From: Pseudahrensia aquimaris
GTDB lineage: Bacteria; Pseudomonadota; Alphaproteobacteria; Rhizobiales; Rhizobiaceae
Assembly (NCBI RefSeq): GCF_042676045.1
Contig: NZ_JBHTJV010000003.1
Location: forward strand, 372,001-436,000
Direction of reading: 5' to 3'
Length of the DNA: 64,000 bases
Shown here: in pieces, positions 1-7,826 of the stretch
How positions within the stretch are numbered: position 1 is the first letter of the stretch
Layout of the letters: every line of letters begins with the position of its first letter
Notes under the pieces: generated by a model
What the model saw: only the letters and a program-made list of their open reading frames with translations
What the model was told of the DNA's origin: nothing
Database searches by the model: none
Position numbers and translations under genes: made by a program

Positions 1-114
1 GTCTAGGAATTCTTTTTCCAGAGGCAGAACCTCATCTTGGATCATTTCGGCCACCTGGTCGCGCAGTGCGCGAACTTTGTCAGACATACCAAGATCCATT
101 GCCGCGTCGCTCAT
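1..114 (-). CDS. acyl-CoA dehydrogenase, N-terminal fragment (cut by window edge)
   Basis: Only the first 38 codons are inside the window. They read MSDKVRALRDQVAEMIQDEV from residue 10 onward, the amphipathic first helix typical of acyl-CoA dehydrogenases, FAD enzymes that form the alpha-beta double bond of acyl-CoAs. The ATG overlaps the TGA of the TetR gene (ATGA at 111-114), so the two are translationally coupled. This regulator is therefore in an operon with at least one catabolic gene and probably controls both directions. The family call rests on a short N-terminus and could shift to a related flavoprotein. Confidence 0.6.
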   Translation of the reverse strand, partial: MSDAAMDLGMSDKVRALRDQVAEMIQDEVLPLEKEFLD

Positions 115-815
115 GCGCTTGCTCCCGTTTGTTTCAAGACTTCTTTGTCAGCCTGAATGCCAACGCCTTGCATAGCGAAGGTCACCAGATCAGCTGCAAT
201 TTTTGCTTGTTCCCGTGCTGGATTTTCCGTGCGGGGCGAATACCAAAAGACTGTGCTGTTGATTACCGCCAGATAGCTCTTCGACGCCAACGATAGGTCG
301 GAGACCGTCACGCCAGCCTCCTTAGCTGCCGCAGCAATTGCATTGCGGAAACGCGCTTCATAGGCATTTCGAATCTCTATCAACTCGTTCAGCGTATCGC
401 GCTGCGCAGCCGTGGTTGAGCCCTGTTGGTGCAACTGCACCCCTTGGGCCAGCACGCGCTGATAATTTTGCCGCGCCATCAACACTGCCGCATGGGCGAA
501 AGACTTGCGGGTCAGCTTCTGAATCGCGGTATCGGATCTGTTTGCCGTCGATTCGATTGCCTCGACGTTAATTTCCATTCCACGGCGATAAACCTCGAAG
601 AACAAATCGGTCTTGGAGCGGAAATGGTGATAAATCATGCCTTTGGTTGCGCCAAGGTGGCGGGCAACATCATCAATCGAAGTTGCTGAAAAGCCCTGCT
701 CCTTAAAGCACTCCGCGGCGGCATTGAGGACTTCCGTGCGGGCGTCAGGCGCGCCGTCGCTGGGCGCCGAAACGCCTCGCGTGCGTGTTTCCAATCGCTG
801 TACGGCCGTATTCAT
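111..815 (-). CDS. TetR/AcrR-family transcriptional regulator
   Basis: Predicted 234-aa repressor. The N-terminal helix-turn-helix is about residues 44-64 (TSIDDVARHLGATKGMIYHHF), followed by the usual FRSKTDLFFEV helix; the remaining ~165 residues would bind the ligand. ATG 815 is chosen, preceded by a GAGG-like stretch; a TTG at 848 would add 11 residues and cannot be excluded. It is divergent from the acyl-CoA catabolic operon starting at 999 and overlaps the acyl-CoA dehydrogenase to its left, so an acyl-CoA or free acid is the likely inducer, as for FadR/PsrA/KstR-type TetR proteins. The ligand is inference. Confidence 0.88.
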   Translation of the reverse strand: MNTAVQRLETRTRGVSAPSDGAPDARTEVLNAAAECFKEQGFSATSIDDVARHLGATKGMIYHHFRSKTDLFFEVYRRGMEINVEAIESTANRSDTAIQKLTRKSFAHAAVLMARQNYQRVLAQGVQLHQQGSTTAAQRDTLNELIEIRNAYEARFRNAIAAAAKEAGVTVSDLSLASKSYLAVINSTVFWYSPRTENPAREQAKIAADLVTFAMQGVGIQADKEVLKQTGASA

Positions 816-897
816 TGGCTGCAGCTTAACCTCGCATTGTGCAGGCAAACCCTAGTCATCATTATCATCAGCCTGACCTCCCTCAGACAAATACGGG

Positions 898-917
898 AAC
901 ATACTACTCGGTATGTT
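898..917. promoter_or_regulatory. palindromic operator in TetR/SDR divergent region
   Basis: Perfect inverted repeat AACATAC-N6-GTATGTT in the 183-bp gap between the TetR gene and the divergent SDR operon. Its 20-bp length, A/T-rich outer arms and central spacer fit a TetR dimer operator. It lies 81 bp before the GTG of the SDR gene, where it could cover promoter elements for both directions. That TetR binds here is inferred from position and symmetry. Confidence 0.6.
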
Positions 918-998
918 GTCAATCGCATCGCACCGCCATAGGATTGCAATGCACGTTTTTGGCCAAACTTTAGGCTACGCGTTTGGGAGGAGCATTCG

Positions 999-1826
999 GT
1001 GAGCGATTATATCGACGGACTGTTTGGCTTGGAGGGTAAGACCGCGCTCATCACTGGCGGGGCAACCGGTATTGGCCGCATGATGGCTGAGGCTTTGGTG
1101 CGAGCTGGTGCCCGGGTGCTGATCTGTTCACGCAAGGGCGATGCCTGCGAGGCGGTGGCTGTGGAGTTGAACGCACTGGACGCGAAAGGATCGGCGGAAG
1201 GCTTTGGTGGCGATCTGGCGACAGAGGAAAGCCATGCGGCGCTTGTGTCTGAAGTAATGTCTCGCACCGACGTGCTGCACATTCTGGCCAACAATGCAGG
1301 CGCGTCTTGGGGCGAACCGTTCGAGACGCATCCGCGCAAGGCCTGGGATAAGATCCTGACGTTGAACGTGACGGCTATGTTCGAATTGACACGAGACCTC
1401 ACACCTTTGTTGGAAGCATCCGCGTCAATCGATGATCCAGCACGGGTTATCAACACGTCGTCTACCATGGGCATCGTGCCGATAGCCGATGGGGCATACT
1501 CTTATACAGTGTCCAAAGGAGCGGTTTTGCATCTGACGAAGTTGCTCGCAAATGAATTCACTGCGCGTCGCATTACTGTCAACGCGATCTGCCCCGGCCC
1601 CTTCCCCAGTCGCATGACAGCTTTTGCGACCGCGACCGAAGAAGGCACTGATAAAGTTGCCCAAATGAACCCAATGGGGCGCGTCGGGCGGCCAGACGAT
1701 ATTGCAGGTTTGATGCTGTTTTTGTGCGGACGCGGCGGCGGCTATGTAACGGGTGCTGCGATTCCCGTAGACGGTGGATATTCCGTCGACACGGGCGACC
1801 GGCCAATTTTTCCAGATATGGGGTAA
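999..1826 (+). CDS. short-chain dehydrogenase/reductase (RhlG-like)
   Basis: 275-aa classical SDR and first gene of the catabolic operon. The nucleotide-binding TGGATGIG motif is at residues 19-26, NNAG follows strand 4, and the catalytic Tyr169-x3-Lys173 lies in YTVSK. Length and pattern are closest to the 3-oxoacyl reductase/RhlG branch, which interconverts 3-hydroxy- and 3-oxoacyl substrates with NAD(P)H. The start is GTG, set by a strong GGGAGGAG at 985-992. The ATG of the MaoC gene follows the stop by 4 bp. The true substrate is unknown; oxidation of a hydroxyacyl-CoA is the simplest reading. Confidence 0.85.
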   Translation: MSDYIDGLFGLEGKTALITGGATGIGRMMAEALVRAGARVLICSRKGDACEAVAVELNALDAKGSAEGFGGDLATEESHAALVSEVMSRTDVLHILANNAGASWGEPFETHPRKAWDKILTLNVTAMFELTRDLTPLLEASASIDDPARVINTSSTMGIVPIADGAYSYTVSKGAVLHLTKLLANEFTARRITVNAICPGPFPSRMTAFATATEEGTDKVAQMNPMGRVGRPDDIAGLMLFLCGRGGGYVTGAAIPVDGGYSVDTGDRPIFPDMG

Positions 1827-1830
1827 GACC

Positions 1831-2307
1831 ATGAGCGAGACGATCACACTCGATGAATTGAAAGCCCAGGTTGGCGGCGAACCGCGCTATTCGCGTTGGT
1901 TCACGCTGGATCAAAAGCGCATCGATCTGTTCGCGGACGTGACCGAAGACTGGCAATTCATTCACGTGAAGCCGGAGGCAGCAGCAAAGACGCAATTTGG
2001 CGGCACGATTGCCCACGGGTTTTTGTCGCTCTCCATGCTGTCGGCCATGAGCTTCGATTGCGAACCGTCGCTTGAGAACATCGAAATGGGCGTCAATTAC
2101 GGCTTTGACAAAATTCGCTTTACCGCACCTGTGGCCGTTGGCTCGCGGGTGCGGGGCAAGTTCACAACGCTGAGTGTGGATGAAAAATCTCCGACCAACA
2201 TTCTGGTTACGAAGCGCGTTGACGTAGAAATCGAAGGCGGCAAGCGCCCTGCCCTGACTTCGGAATGGCTGGGGCTGACCGTATTGAAAAAAGAAGGTGC
2301 CGCGTGA
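1831..2307 (+). CDS. MaoC-like enoyl-CoA hydratase
   Basis: 158-aa single hotdog-fold protein of the MaoC/(R)-specific enoyl-CoA hydratase family, which adds water across the double bond of 2-enoyl-CoAs. The hydratase signature D-x(4)-H is visible in TEDWQFIHVKPEAA, followed by FGGTIAHGFLSLSM. The ATG lies 4 bp after the preceding SDR stop and the TGA overlaps the next ATG (TGATG at 2305-2309), so the genes are translationally coupled. With the acyl-CoA dehydrogenases downstream it gives the second step of a beta-oxidation-like spiral. Confidence 0.87.
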   Translation: MSETITLDELKAQVGGEPRYSRWFTLDQKRIDLFADVTEDWQFIHVKPEAAAKTQFGGTIAHGFLSLSMLSAMSFDCEPSLENIEMGVNYGFDKIRFTAPVAVGSRVRGKFTTLSVDEKSPTNILVTKRVDVEIEGGKRPALTSEWLGLTVLKKEGAA

Positions 2308-3209
2308 TGGCTATCTCGTTTGAAAACCAAGTTGTCATCGTCACCGGCGCAGGCAACGGCCTTGGCAAATCGCACGCGCTAGAGTTTGCCCGTTTGGGTG
2401 CAAAGGTCGTCGTCAACGATTTCGGCGGTGCACGTGACGGCACAGGCGGTTCGTCTGCCGCCGCTGAAGCCGTGGTTGCGGAGGTTGAAGCTGCGGGCGG
2501 AACGGCGATTGCCAATGGTGCCAACGTTGTCGACCGTGAACAAGTCGATGCGATGGTGAAGCAGACGCTGGACGCCTATGGCCGCATTGATGTGCTCATC
2601 AACAATGCAGGCATTCTGCGCGACCGCTCGTTTGGCAAAATGACGGGAGAGGAATGGGATGCGGTTGTGGCTGTTCACCTGACCGGCTCAGCCAATTGCA
2701 CGCTCGCGGTTTGGAACATCATGAAGGCGCAGAACTACGGGCGCATCGTGATGACGACCTCAACCTCCGGCATCTACGGCAATTTCGGACAGGCCAATTA
2801 CGGCGCTGCGAAGACCGGCGTTTGGGGCTTGATGAACACGCTCCATATTGAAGGTGCGAAGAACAACATTCACGTTAATTGCATTTCGCCAACCGCTGCA
2901 ACGCGAATGACCGAGGATGTGATCCCGCCCGAAGCGCTTTCGACGCTGGACCCGAAATGGGTGACGCCAGGAGTGCTGTTTTTGGCATCGAAAGAAGCGC
3001 CTTCGCGCAACATTCTGTTGGCTGGCGCTGGCGGATACACCGTCGCCAAGCTGATGGAGGCGGAAGGCATTTTCCTTGAAGAAAACGACCGTACACCAGA
3101 CGCAATCGCGGCTCGGTGGGGCGAAATTACTGACATGACTGGCGCCGTCGAACACATGCAGGGCAACGACCACGTGATGAAAATGGTCCAGAAGGCAATG
3201 AAAGGATGA
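2307..3209 (+). CDS. SDR family dehydrogenase (17-beta-HSD4/MFE-2 type)
   Basis: 300-aa SDR with TGAGNGLG at residues 13-20, NNAG, and catalytic Tyr165-x3-Lys169. The VVVNDFGGARDGTGGSS segment after strand 2 is characteristic of the dehydrogenase unit of peroxisomal multifunctional enzyme 2 and its bacterial relatives, which oxidise (3R)-hydroxyacyl-CoA. A MaoC-type hydratase directly upstream reproduces as two genes the domain pair found fused in MFE-2. It overlaps the MaoC stop and the kinase start (ATGA at 3206-3209). The chain length or ring structure of the substrate cannot be read from sequence. Confidence 0.87.
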   Translation: MAISFENQVVIVTGAGNGLGKSHALEFARLGAKVVVNDFGGARDGTGGSSAAAEAVVAEVEAAGGTAIANGANVVDREQVDAMVKQTLDAYGRIDVLINNAGILRDRSFGKMTGEEWDAVVAVHLTGSANCTLAVWNIMKAQNYGRIVMTTSTSGIYGNFGQANYGAAKTGVWGLMNTLHIEGAKNNIHVNCISPTAATRMTEDVIPPEALSTLDPKWVTPGVLFLASKEAPSRNILLAGAGGYTVAKLMEAEGIFLEENDRTPDAIAARWGEITDMTGAVEHMQGNDHVMKMVQKAMKG

Positions 3210-4246
3210 GCGAGACGCCCCCTTTCGAGCTTGCCCCGCTGATCGAGTGGCTGGAGAGCCATTGCGGGCTTGCCGGCTTCAAGACCATCACGAAGTTTGG
3301 TGATGGTCAGTCAAACCCGACGTACAAAATTGAAGCCGAATCCGGCGATTACGTCTTGCGCGCCAAGCCGCCGGGCGAATTGCTGAAATCGGCCCATGCG
3401 GTGGACCGCGAATACCGCGTTATGACCGCGCTGGCTGACACGGATGTTCCCGTGCCGGATGCGATTGCGCTTTCAGAGAACGGAAACGCCTCGCCCATCG
3501 GGCGGCAATTCTTTGTCATGCGGTTTAACGAAGGGCGGATTTTCTGGGATCCAGCCCTGCCGGAAGTCGCCGACAATGATACCCGTACCCGCATTTACGA
3601 CGCGATGAACGACACGCTGGCGAAACTGCACAGCGTGGATGTTGCGGCTGTTGGCCTGTCCGAATTCGGCAAGCCGGGGAACTATTTCGCACGGCAGACA
3701 GACCGCTGGGCCAAGCAATATCGTGCCTCTGAGTTAGAGCGTAACGATAATGTGCATGAGTTGATCGCTTGGCTGGAAGCGAACATGCCGGAAGACGACG
3801 GCACGGTGTCGATCGTCCATGGCGACTACCGGCTGGACAACATGATCTTCCATTCCAACCGCGAGGAAGTGGTCGCGGTGCTGGATTGGGAACTCTCCAC
3901 ACTGGGCCATCCGCTCGCCGATCTCGCCTATCAATGCATGCAGTGGCGGCTGCCCCATGCCAGCGGCATGCGCGGACTGGGCGGAATTGACCGCAACGCC
4001 ATCGGCATACCGACTGAAGGGCAATATCTGATAAGCTATTGCGAACGCCGAGGCATTGAACGCATCGAAAACTGGTCTTTCTACGTGGCGTTCTCGTTCT
4101 TCAAACTGGCAGCAATTCTTCAGGGCGTTTACCGCCGTTCGGTTGACGGCAATGCGTCGAACCCCGAACGGGCCAAACAAATGTATGCAGCCGTGCCGCT
4201 GCTGACCCAAGCGGCGTTATCAGAAATTAAGGAGCACGGCGCATGA
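3206..4246 (+). CDS. APH-family kinase, ACAD10/11- and LvaA-like
   Basis: 346-aa aminoglycoside-phosphotransferase-fold protein. The Brenner motif HGDYRLDN starts at His205 (catalytic Asp207, Asn212) and the metal-binding Asp is Asp227 in VLDWE, followed by LGHPLADLAY. This subfamily sits beside or fused to acyl-CoA dehydrogenases. In ACAD10/11 and bacterial LvaA the kinase phosphorylates the hydroxyl of 4-hydroxyacyl-CoA so it can be eliminated. Here it is coupled by ATGA overlaps to SDRs on both sides and followed by two acyl-CoA dehydrogenases. An antibiotic-resistance role is unlikely given this context. Substrate is inference. Confidence 0.85.
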   Translation: MSETPPFELAPLIEWLESHCGLAGFKTITKFGDGQSNPTYKIEAESGDYVLRAKPPGELLKSAHAVDREYRVMTALADTDVPVPDAIALSENGNASPIGRQFFVMRFNEGRIFWDPALPEVADNDTRTRIYDAMNDTLAKLHSVDVAAVGLSEFGKPGNYFARQTDRWAKQYRASELERNDNVHELIAWLEANMPEDDGTVSIVHGDYRLDNMIFHSNREEVVAVLDWELSTLGHPLADLAYQCMQWRLPHASGMRGLGGIDRNAIGIPTEGQYLISYCERRGIERIENWSFYVAFSFFKLAAILQGVYRRSVDGNASNPERAKQMYAAVPLLTQAALSEIKEHGA

Positions 4247-5037
4247 GTGTCGAACAGATATTTGAAGGCCAGACAGTGCTGATCACCGGCGCTGCCGGAG
4301 GATTTGGAAAATCCGCATCCGCCTTGTTTGCAGAGCGCGGTGCCAATCTGGTTTTGTCGGACTACAACGCGGATGGCCTCGCCGCGCTGGCCGCCTCTTT
4401 GGAGAAAGACGGCCACAAGGTCACCACTCTGGCCGGGTCGGTCGCGGAAGAAGACCATTGCCGCGAAACGGTTGAACTGGCGATGGAGCGGTTTGGACGC
4501 CTAGACGTGGCAATTAATAATGCAGGCATCGGCCACGATGCGGCGAAAACTGCACAGATCGATTCCAAGCAAGCGCATATGACGGTGCAAGTCGATTTGA
4601 TGGGCGTCTTCTACGGCATGAAGTATCAAATAAGGGAAATGGAAAAGGCACACGGCCAAGACGGGCGCATTTGCTCGATCCTCAACGTCGCCTCGCTGGC
4701 GGGCCTTTCCGGCGCACCGACACTGGGCATGTATGCGGCGGCAAAATTTGGCGTTGTGGGCCTGACGAAATCCGCAGCCATTGAATATGCCCGCCGCGGC
4801 ATCCGCATCAACGCCATCTGCCCCGCCTTTGCCCGCACGCCGATGGTCGAAGACGGGTTGCTGGCCGCTGGTGGCGGCACCAAGGAAGCGGAGGACTTTT
4901 TGACCCGTGGCATTCCGATGCGCCGACTGGCAGAACCTGAAGAAATTACCCGGTCAATGCTGTGGATATGCGACCCGCGCAACACATTCATGACCGGACA
5001 AGCTGTCGCCTTGGACGGCGGCACGAGCGCCCAATAG
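4243..5037 (+). CDS. SDR family oxidoreductase
   Basis: 264-aa classical SDR: TGAAGGFG cofactor motif at the N-terminus, NNAG, catalytic Tyr164-x3-Lys168 in YAAAK, and a C-terminal DGG typical of 3-oxoacyl-reductase/glucose-dehydrogenase-like members. Third SDR of the operon. Its ATG overlaps the kinase stop (ATGA at 4243-4246), so it is probably made in proportion to the kinase. Candidate roles are 3-hydroxyacyl-CoA oxidation or oxidation of a secondary alcohol before activation; sequence alone cannot decide. Confidence 0.85.
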   Translation: MSVEQIFEGQTVLITGAAGGFGKSASALFAERGANLVLSDYNADGLAALAASLEKDGHKVTTLAGSVAEEDHCRETVELAMERFGRLDVAINNAGIGHDAAKTAQIDSKQAHMTVQVDLMGVFYGMKYQIREMEKAHGQDGRICSILNVASLAGLSGAPTLGMYAAAKFGVVGLTKSAAIEYARRGIRINAICPAFARTPMVEDGLLAAGGGTKEAEDFLTRGIPMRRLAEPEEITRSMLWICDPRNTFMTGQAVALDGGTSAQ

Positions 5038-5069
5038 GGCGCACATGGAAATATTGGAGGAGCCTTACT

Positions 5070-6266
5070 ATGGATCTCAACTACACACCGGAAGAACTCG
5101 CCTTTCAGACTGAAATTCGTGATTTCATGGCAGCTAATTTGCCTGCTCGGATTTCTGACAAAGTGCGGCACCACAAGAACCTTACCAAAGAAGACCATGA
5201 CGAGTGGCACGCCATTCTCGCCAAGCCCGGTTATTTGACCGGCCACTGGCCCAAGGAATTCGGCGGCCTTGGCTGGAACGCGGTTGAGCGCTCGATCTTT
5301 GACGAAGAAATGTCTCTCGCCTGCGGCCCGCGCATCGTGCCTTTCGGCTTGAACATGCTGGCACCCGTGCTGATGGCTTTCGGCTCGAAGGAGCAGCAAG
5401 ATCATTATCTGCCGCGCATCGTTGATGGCACCGATTGGTGGTGTCAGGGCTATTCCGAGCCCGGATCCGGCTCCGACCTCGCCTCGCTGAAAATGAGCGC
5501 GGTGCGCGATGGCGACCATTATATTCTGAACGGTCAGAAGACTTGGACGACGATGGGCCAATACGCCAACAAGATTTTCTGCCTCGTTCGCACGAACAAT
5601 GAAGGCAAGAAGCAGGAAGGCATCTCCTTCATTCTGGTCGACATGGACACGCCCGGTGTGGAAGTGCGCCCGATCATCCTTTTGGAGGGCACTCACGAGG
5701 TGAACGAAGTGTGGTTCACCGACGTTCGTGTTCCTGCCGAAAACCTGGTCGGCGAGCAAGACAAGGGCTGGACCTATGCGAAATATCTGCTGGTGCACGA
5801 ACGGTCTGGCATTGCAGGTGTCGGCATGGCGATGGCGGGGCTAGCGCATTTGAAGGACATCGCGGCGAAGCAAGTGAAAGATGGCAAAAGCCTTATGGAA
5901 GACCCCTACTTCGCAGCCCGTGTGGCCGAAGTGGATGTAGACCTTGCCGCGATGCGCACAACAAACCTTCGGGTCACGCAGGCAGAGAACGATGGTGGCC
6001 CTGCGGGAGCGGAAACGTCGATGTTGAAGATCAAAGGCACTGTAATCCGCCAGACGATCAACGATCTCACCCGCCGTGCGCTTGGCCCTTATGCCATGCC
6101 GTTCGTCAGCGAGGCACTGGATGCCGGTTATAACGAAGAGCCGATTGGGCCGGATTATGCCAACCCCGTCGCGGCCGATTATTTCAATCACCGCAAGACG
6201 TCCATCTATGGCGGCTCGAACGAAATTCAGCGCGAGATTATCTCCAAGACTATGATGGGGCTTTAG
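5070..6266 (+). CDS. acyl-CoA dehydrogenase (large type)
   Basis: 398-aa flavoprotein. Family signatures are the GYSEPGSGSDLASL segment that contacts substrate and flavin, a FAD-binding GQKTWTT strand, and the C-terminal YGGSNEIQREIISKTMMG segment. ATG 5070 is set by TTGGAGGA at 5055-5062; earlier in-frame starts lie inside the SDR gene. Electrons would go to ETF and on to ETF-QO (10088-11773). Pairing with a second, shorter dehydrogenase 9 bp downstream resembles heteromeric FadE-type enzymes of steroid and branched-chain degradation, so a complex of the two is plausible but unproven. Confidence 0.9.
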   Translation: MDLNYTPEELAFQTEIRDFMAANLPARISDKVRHHKNLTKEDHDEWHAILAKPGYLTGHWPKEFGGLGWNAVERSIFDEEMSLACGPRIVPFGLNMLAPVLMAFGSKEQQDHYLPRIVDGTDWWCQGYSEPGSGSDLASLKMSAVRDGDHYILNGQKTWTTMGQYANKIFCLVRTNNEGKKQEGISFILVDMDTPGVEVRPIILLEGTHEVNEVWFTDVRVPAENLVGEQDKGWTYAKYLLVHERSGIAGVGMAMAGLAHLKDIAAKQVKDGKSLMEDPYFAARVAEVDVDLAAMRTTNLRVTQAENDGGPAGAETSMLKIKGTVIRQTINDLTRRALGPYAMPFVSEALDAGYNEEPIGPDYANPVAADYFNHRKTSIYGGSNEIQREIISKTMMGL

Positions 6267-6275
6267 AGCAAACCG

Positions 6276-7373
6276 ATGCAATTCACCCACACTGAAGAAC
6301 GCCAAATGCTCGCCGATATGGCGGGGCGGTTTGTGCGAGAGCAATATCCGATCGACAAACGCCACGAAATTGCTGCCAGCGACGGCGGCATTTCGCCCGA
6401 AATGTGGGAGCAAATGGCCGAGCTTGGGCTGATAGGTGCACTATTCCCCGAAGAGTTGGGCGGTTTTGGTGGATCGGGCTTTGATGTTGCTGTGATTTTT
6501 GAAGAGATTGGTCGCGGGCTTGTCGTTGAACCTTTCCTTCCGAATATGCTGGCTGGGCTGGCTTTGGCCGAAGGGTCGGATGCGCAAAAGGCGGTCATCG
6601 ACGAGGTGATCGCCGGCAGTACCAGACTCGCTTACGCCCACGGCGAACCGGCGAGCCGTTATACGCTCGATCACGTCGAGACAAATGCTGCAAAGACATC
6701 CAATGGCTATGTTCTAAATGGCAACAAGGCGGTGGTGCTGGGTGGTGATAACGCAGACCATTTGGTGGTTTCAGCCAAAACAGACAATGGCATCTCGCTC
6801 TTCTTCGTACCTGCCGATGCTACCGTGCGGCGGGATTATTCGACAGTGGACGGCTACCGCGCTGCTGAAATTGCATTGAAAGATGTTGCTGTTGGTGAAG
6901 ATGCTCTGATCGGGGTGGAAGGAAGTGCGCTTCCATCGATCAAAAAGATTAACGCCTATGGCGCCCTGGCCGTTTCTGCTGAAGCGCTTGGAGCAATTGA
7001 AGTCGCGATTGACCTGACGCTGGATTACCTGAAAACCCGCAAGCAGTTCGGCGTGGTGATCGGCAAGTTCCAAGCGTTGCAACACCGGATGGCCGACATG
7101 ATGGGCGAACGGGAGCAAATCCGTTCAGCGCTCATCAACGCAGCGGGCCATATGGAGAGCGACGAGCGCGATTGGTATGTCTCAGCGCTGAAAAACCTTG
7201 TCGGACGCTCCGGCCGCATGATTGCGGAAGAAGCAATCCAAATGCATGGCGGTATCGGCATGACGTGGGAATATGCGGTCGGCCACTACGCCAAGCGCAT
7301 CGTGATGATCGACCATATGTTCGGTGACGTGGACCACCATCTGGAACAGATTATCAAGCTGGGCAAAGGCTGA
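6276..7373 (+). CDS. acyl-CoA dehydrogenase (short type, partner subunit)
   Basis: 365-aa acyl-CoA dehydrogenase-fold protein directly behind the 398-aa one. It retains the MHGGIGMTWEYAVGHYAKR segment near the C-terminus, but the middle domain is more divergent and the S/T-rich substrate loop seen in its partner is weak. That asymmetry is common in the non-catalytic or half-site subunit of alpha2-beta2 dehydrogenases. The 9-bp gap to the upstream gene supports co-expression. It could also be an independent enzyme for another intermediate. Confidence 0.87.
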   Translation: MQFTHTEERQMLADMAGRFVREQYPIDKRHEIAASDGGISPEMWEQMAELGLIGALFPEELGGFGGSGFDVAVIFEEIGRGLVVEPFLPNMLAGLALAEGSDAQKAVIDEVIAGSTRLAYAHGEPASRYTLDHVETNAAKTSNGYVLNGNKAVVLGGDNADHLVVSAKTDNGISLFFVPADATVRRDYSTVDGYRAAEIALKDVAVGEDALIGVEGSALPSIKKINAYGALAVSAEALGAIEVAIDLTLDYLKTRKQFGVVIGKFQALQHRMADMMGEREQIRSALINAAGHMESDERDWYVSALKNLVGRSGRMIAEEAIQMHGGIGMTWEYAVGHYAKRIVMIDHMFGDVDHHLEQIIKLGKG

Positions 7374-7377
7374 GCCT

Positions 7378-7785
7378 TTGAGCGCGCCGGAGCGGGTCAT
7401 CGAAGCAGATTCTGCTGCGCAGAAACACATCGGATATGTGGTGCATATTTTCGCAGACAGAAGCGAAGCGTTGCTCAAGCTGGAGCCACAACACCTAAAC
7501 CGCAACGGCAAGCTGCATGGTGGGTTGATTTCTCTGCTGATAGATTCGTCCAGCGGATATGCTGCCAGCCGGGCACTTTCCGACGATGCAGATGCAATGG
7601 TGGTGACGGTTTCGCTAACAACGAATTATCTCGCACCCGCGGATGGCACTTCGGTTCGCGCCATCGGTCGGGTTGTGCGGGCTGGTCGCTCGATCGTTCA
7701 CACTACAGGCGAAATCGTCGACGAGAACGGCGTTGTTCTTGCAACGGGCAGCGGTGTTTTCAAGGCGGTCAAGAGCAAGGCTTAA
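7378..7785 (+). CDS. PaaI-like hotdog thioesterase
   Basis: 135-aa hotdog-fold protein with NRNGKLHGGLISLLIDSSSGYAAS, the PaaI/YbgC-type HGG motif followed by the acidic catalytic helix. It would release a free acid and CoA from an acyl- or aryl-CoA, relieving CoA sequestration. I use TTG 7378, 4 bp after the dehydrogenase stop and preceded by AAAGG; an ATG at 7324 would overlap that gene by 50 bp. It is the last gene of the catabolic operon. Confidence 0.8.
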   Translation: MSAPERVIEADSAAQKHIGYVVHIFADRSEALLKLEPQHLNRNGKLHGGLISLLIDSSSGYAASRALSDDADAMVVTVSLTTNYLAPADGTSVRAIGRVVRAGRSIVHTTGEIVDENGVVLATGSGVFKAVKSKA

Positions 7786-7802
7786 TGCCCTTTGGAGGGC
7801 AT
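7785..7802 (+). terminator. short hairpin after the catabolic operon
   Basis: Inverted repeat ATGCCCT-TTGG-AGGGCAT begins on the last base of the thioesterase stop codon. The 7-bp stem sits at the operon end, but no U-tract follows, so it may be a weak or Rho-assisted 3' end or an mRNA-stabilising stem. Confidence 0.3.
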
Positions 7803-7826
7803 GCTGACACCTGCTAGAGTAGGGAC

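Noticed and set aside
4626..5798. 390-codon open frame on the minus strand
   Set aside because: Antisense to the SDR and acyl-CoA dehydrogenase genes, no ribosome-binding site or family motif; it reflects codon bias of the plus-strand genes.
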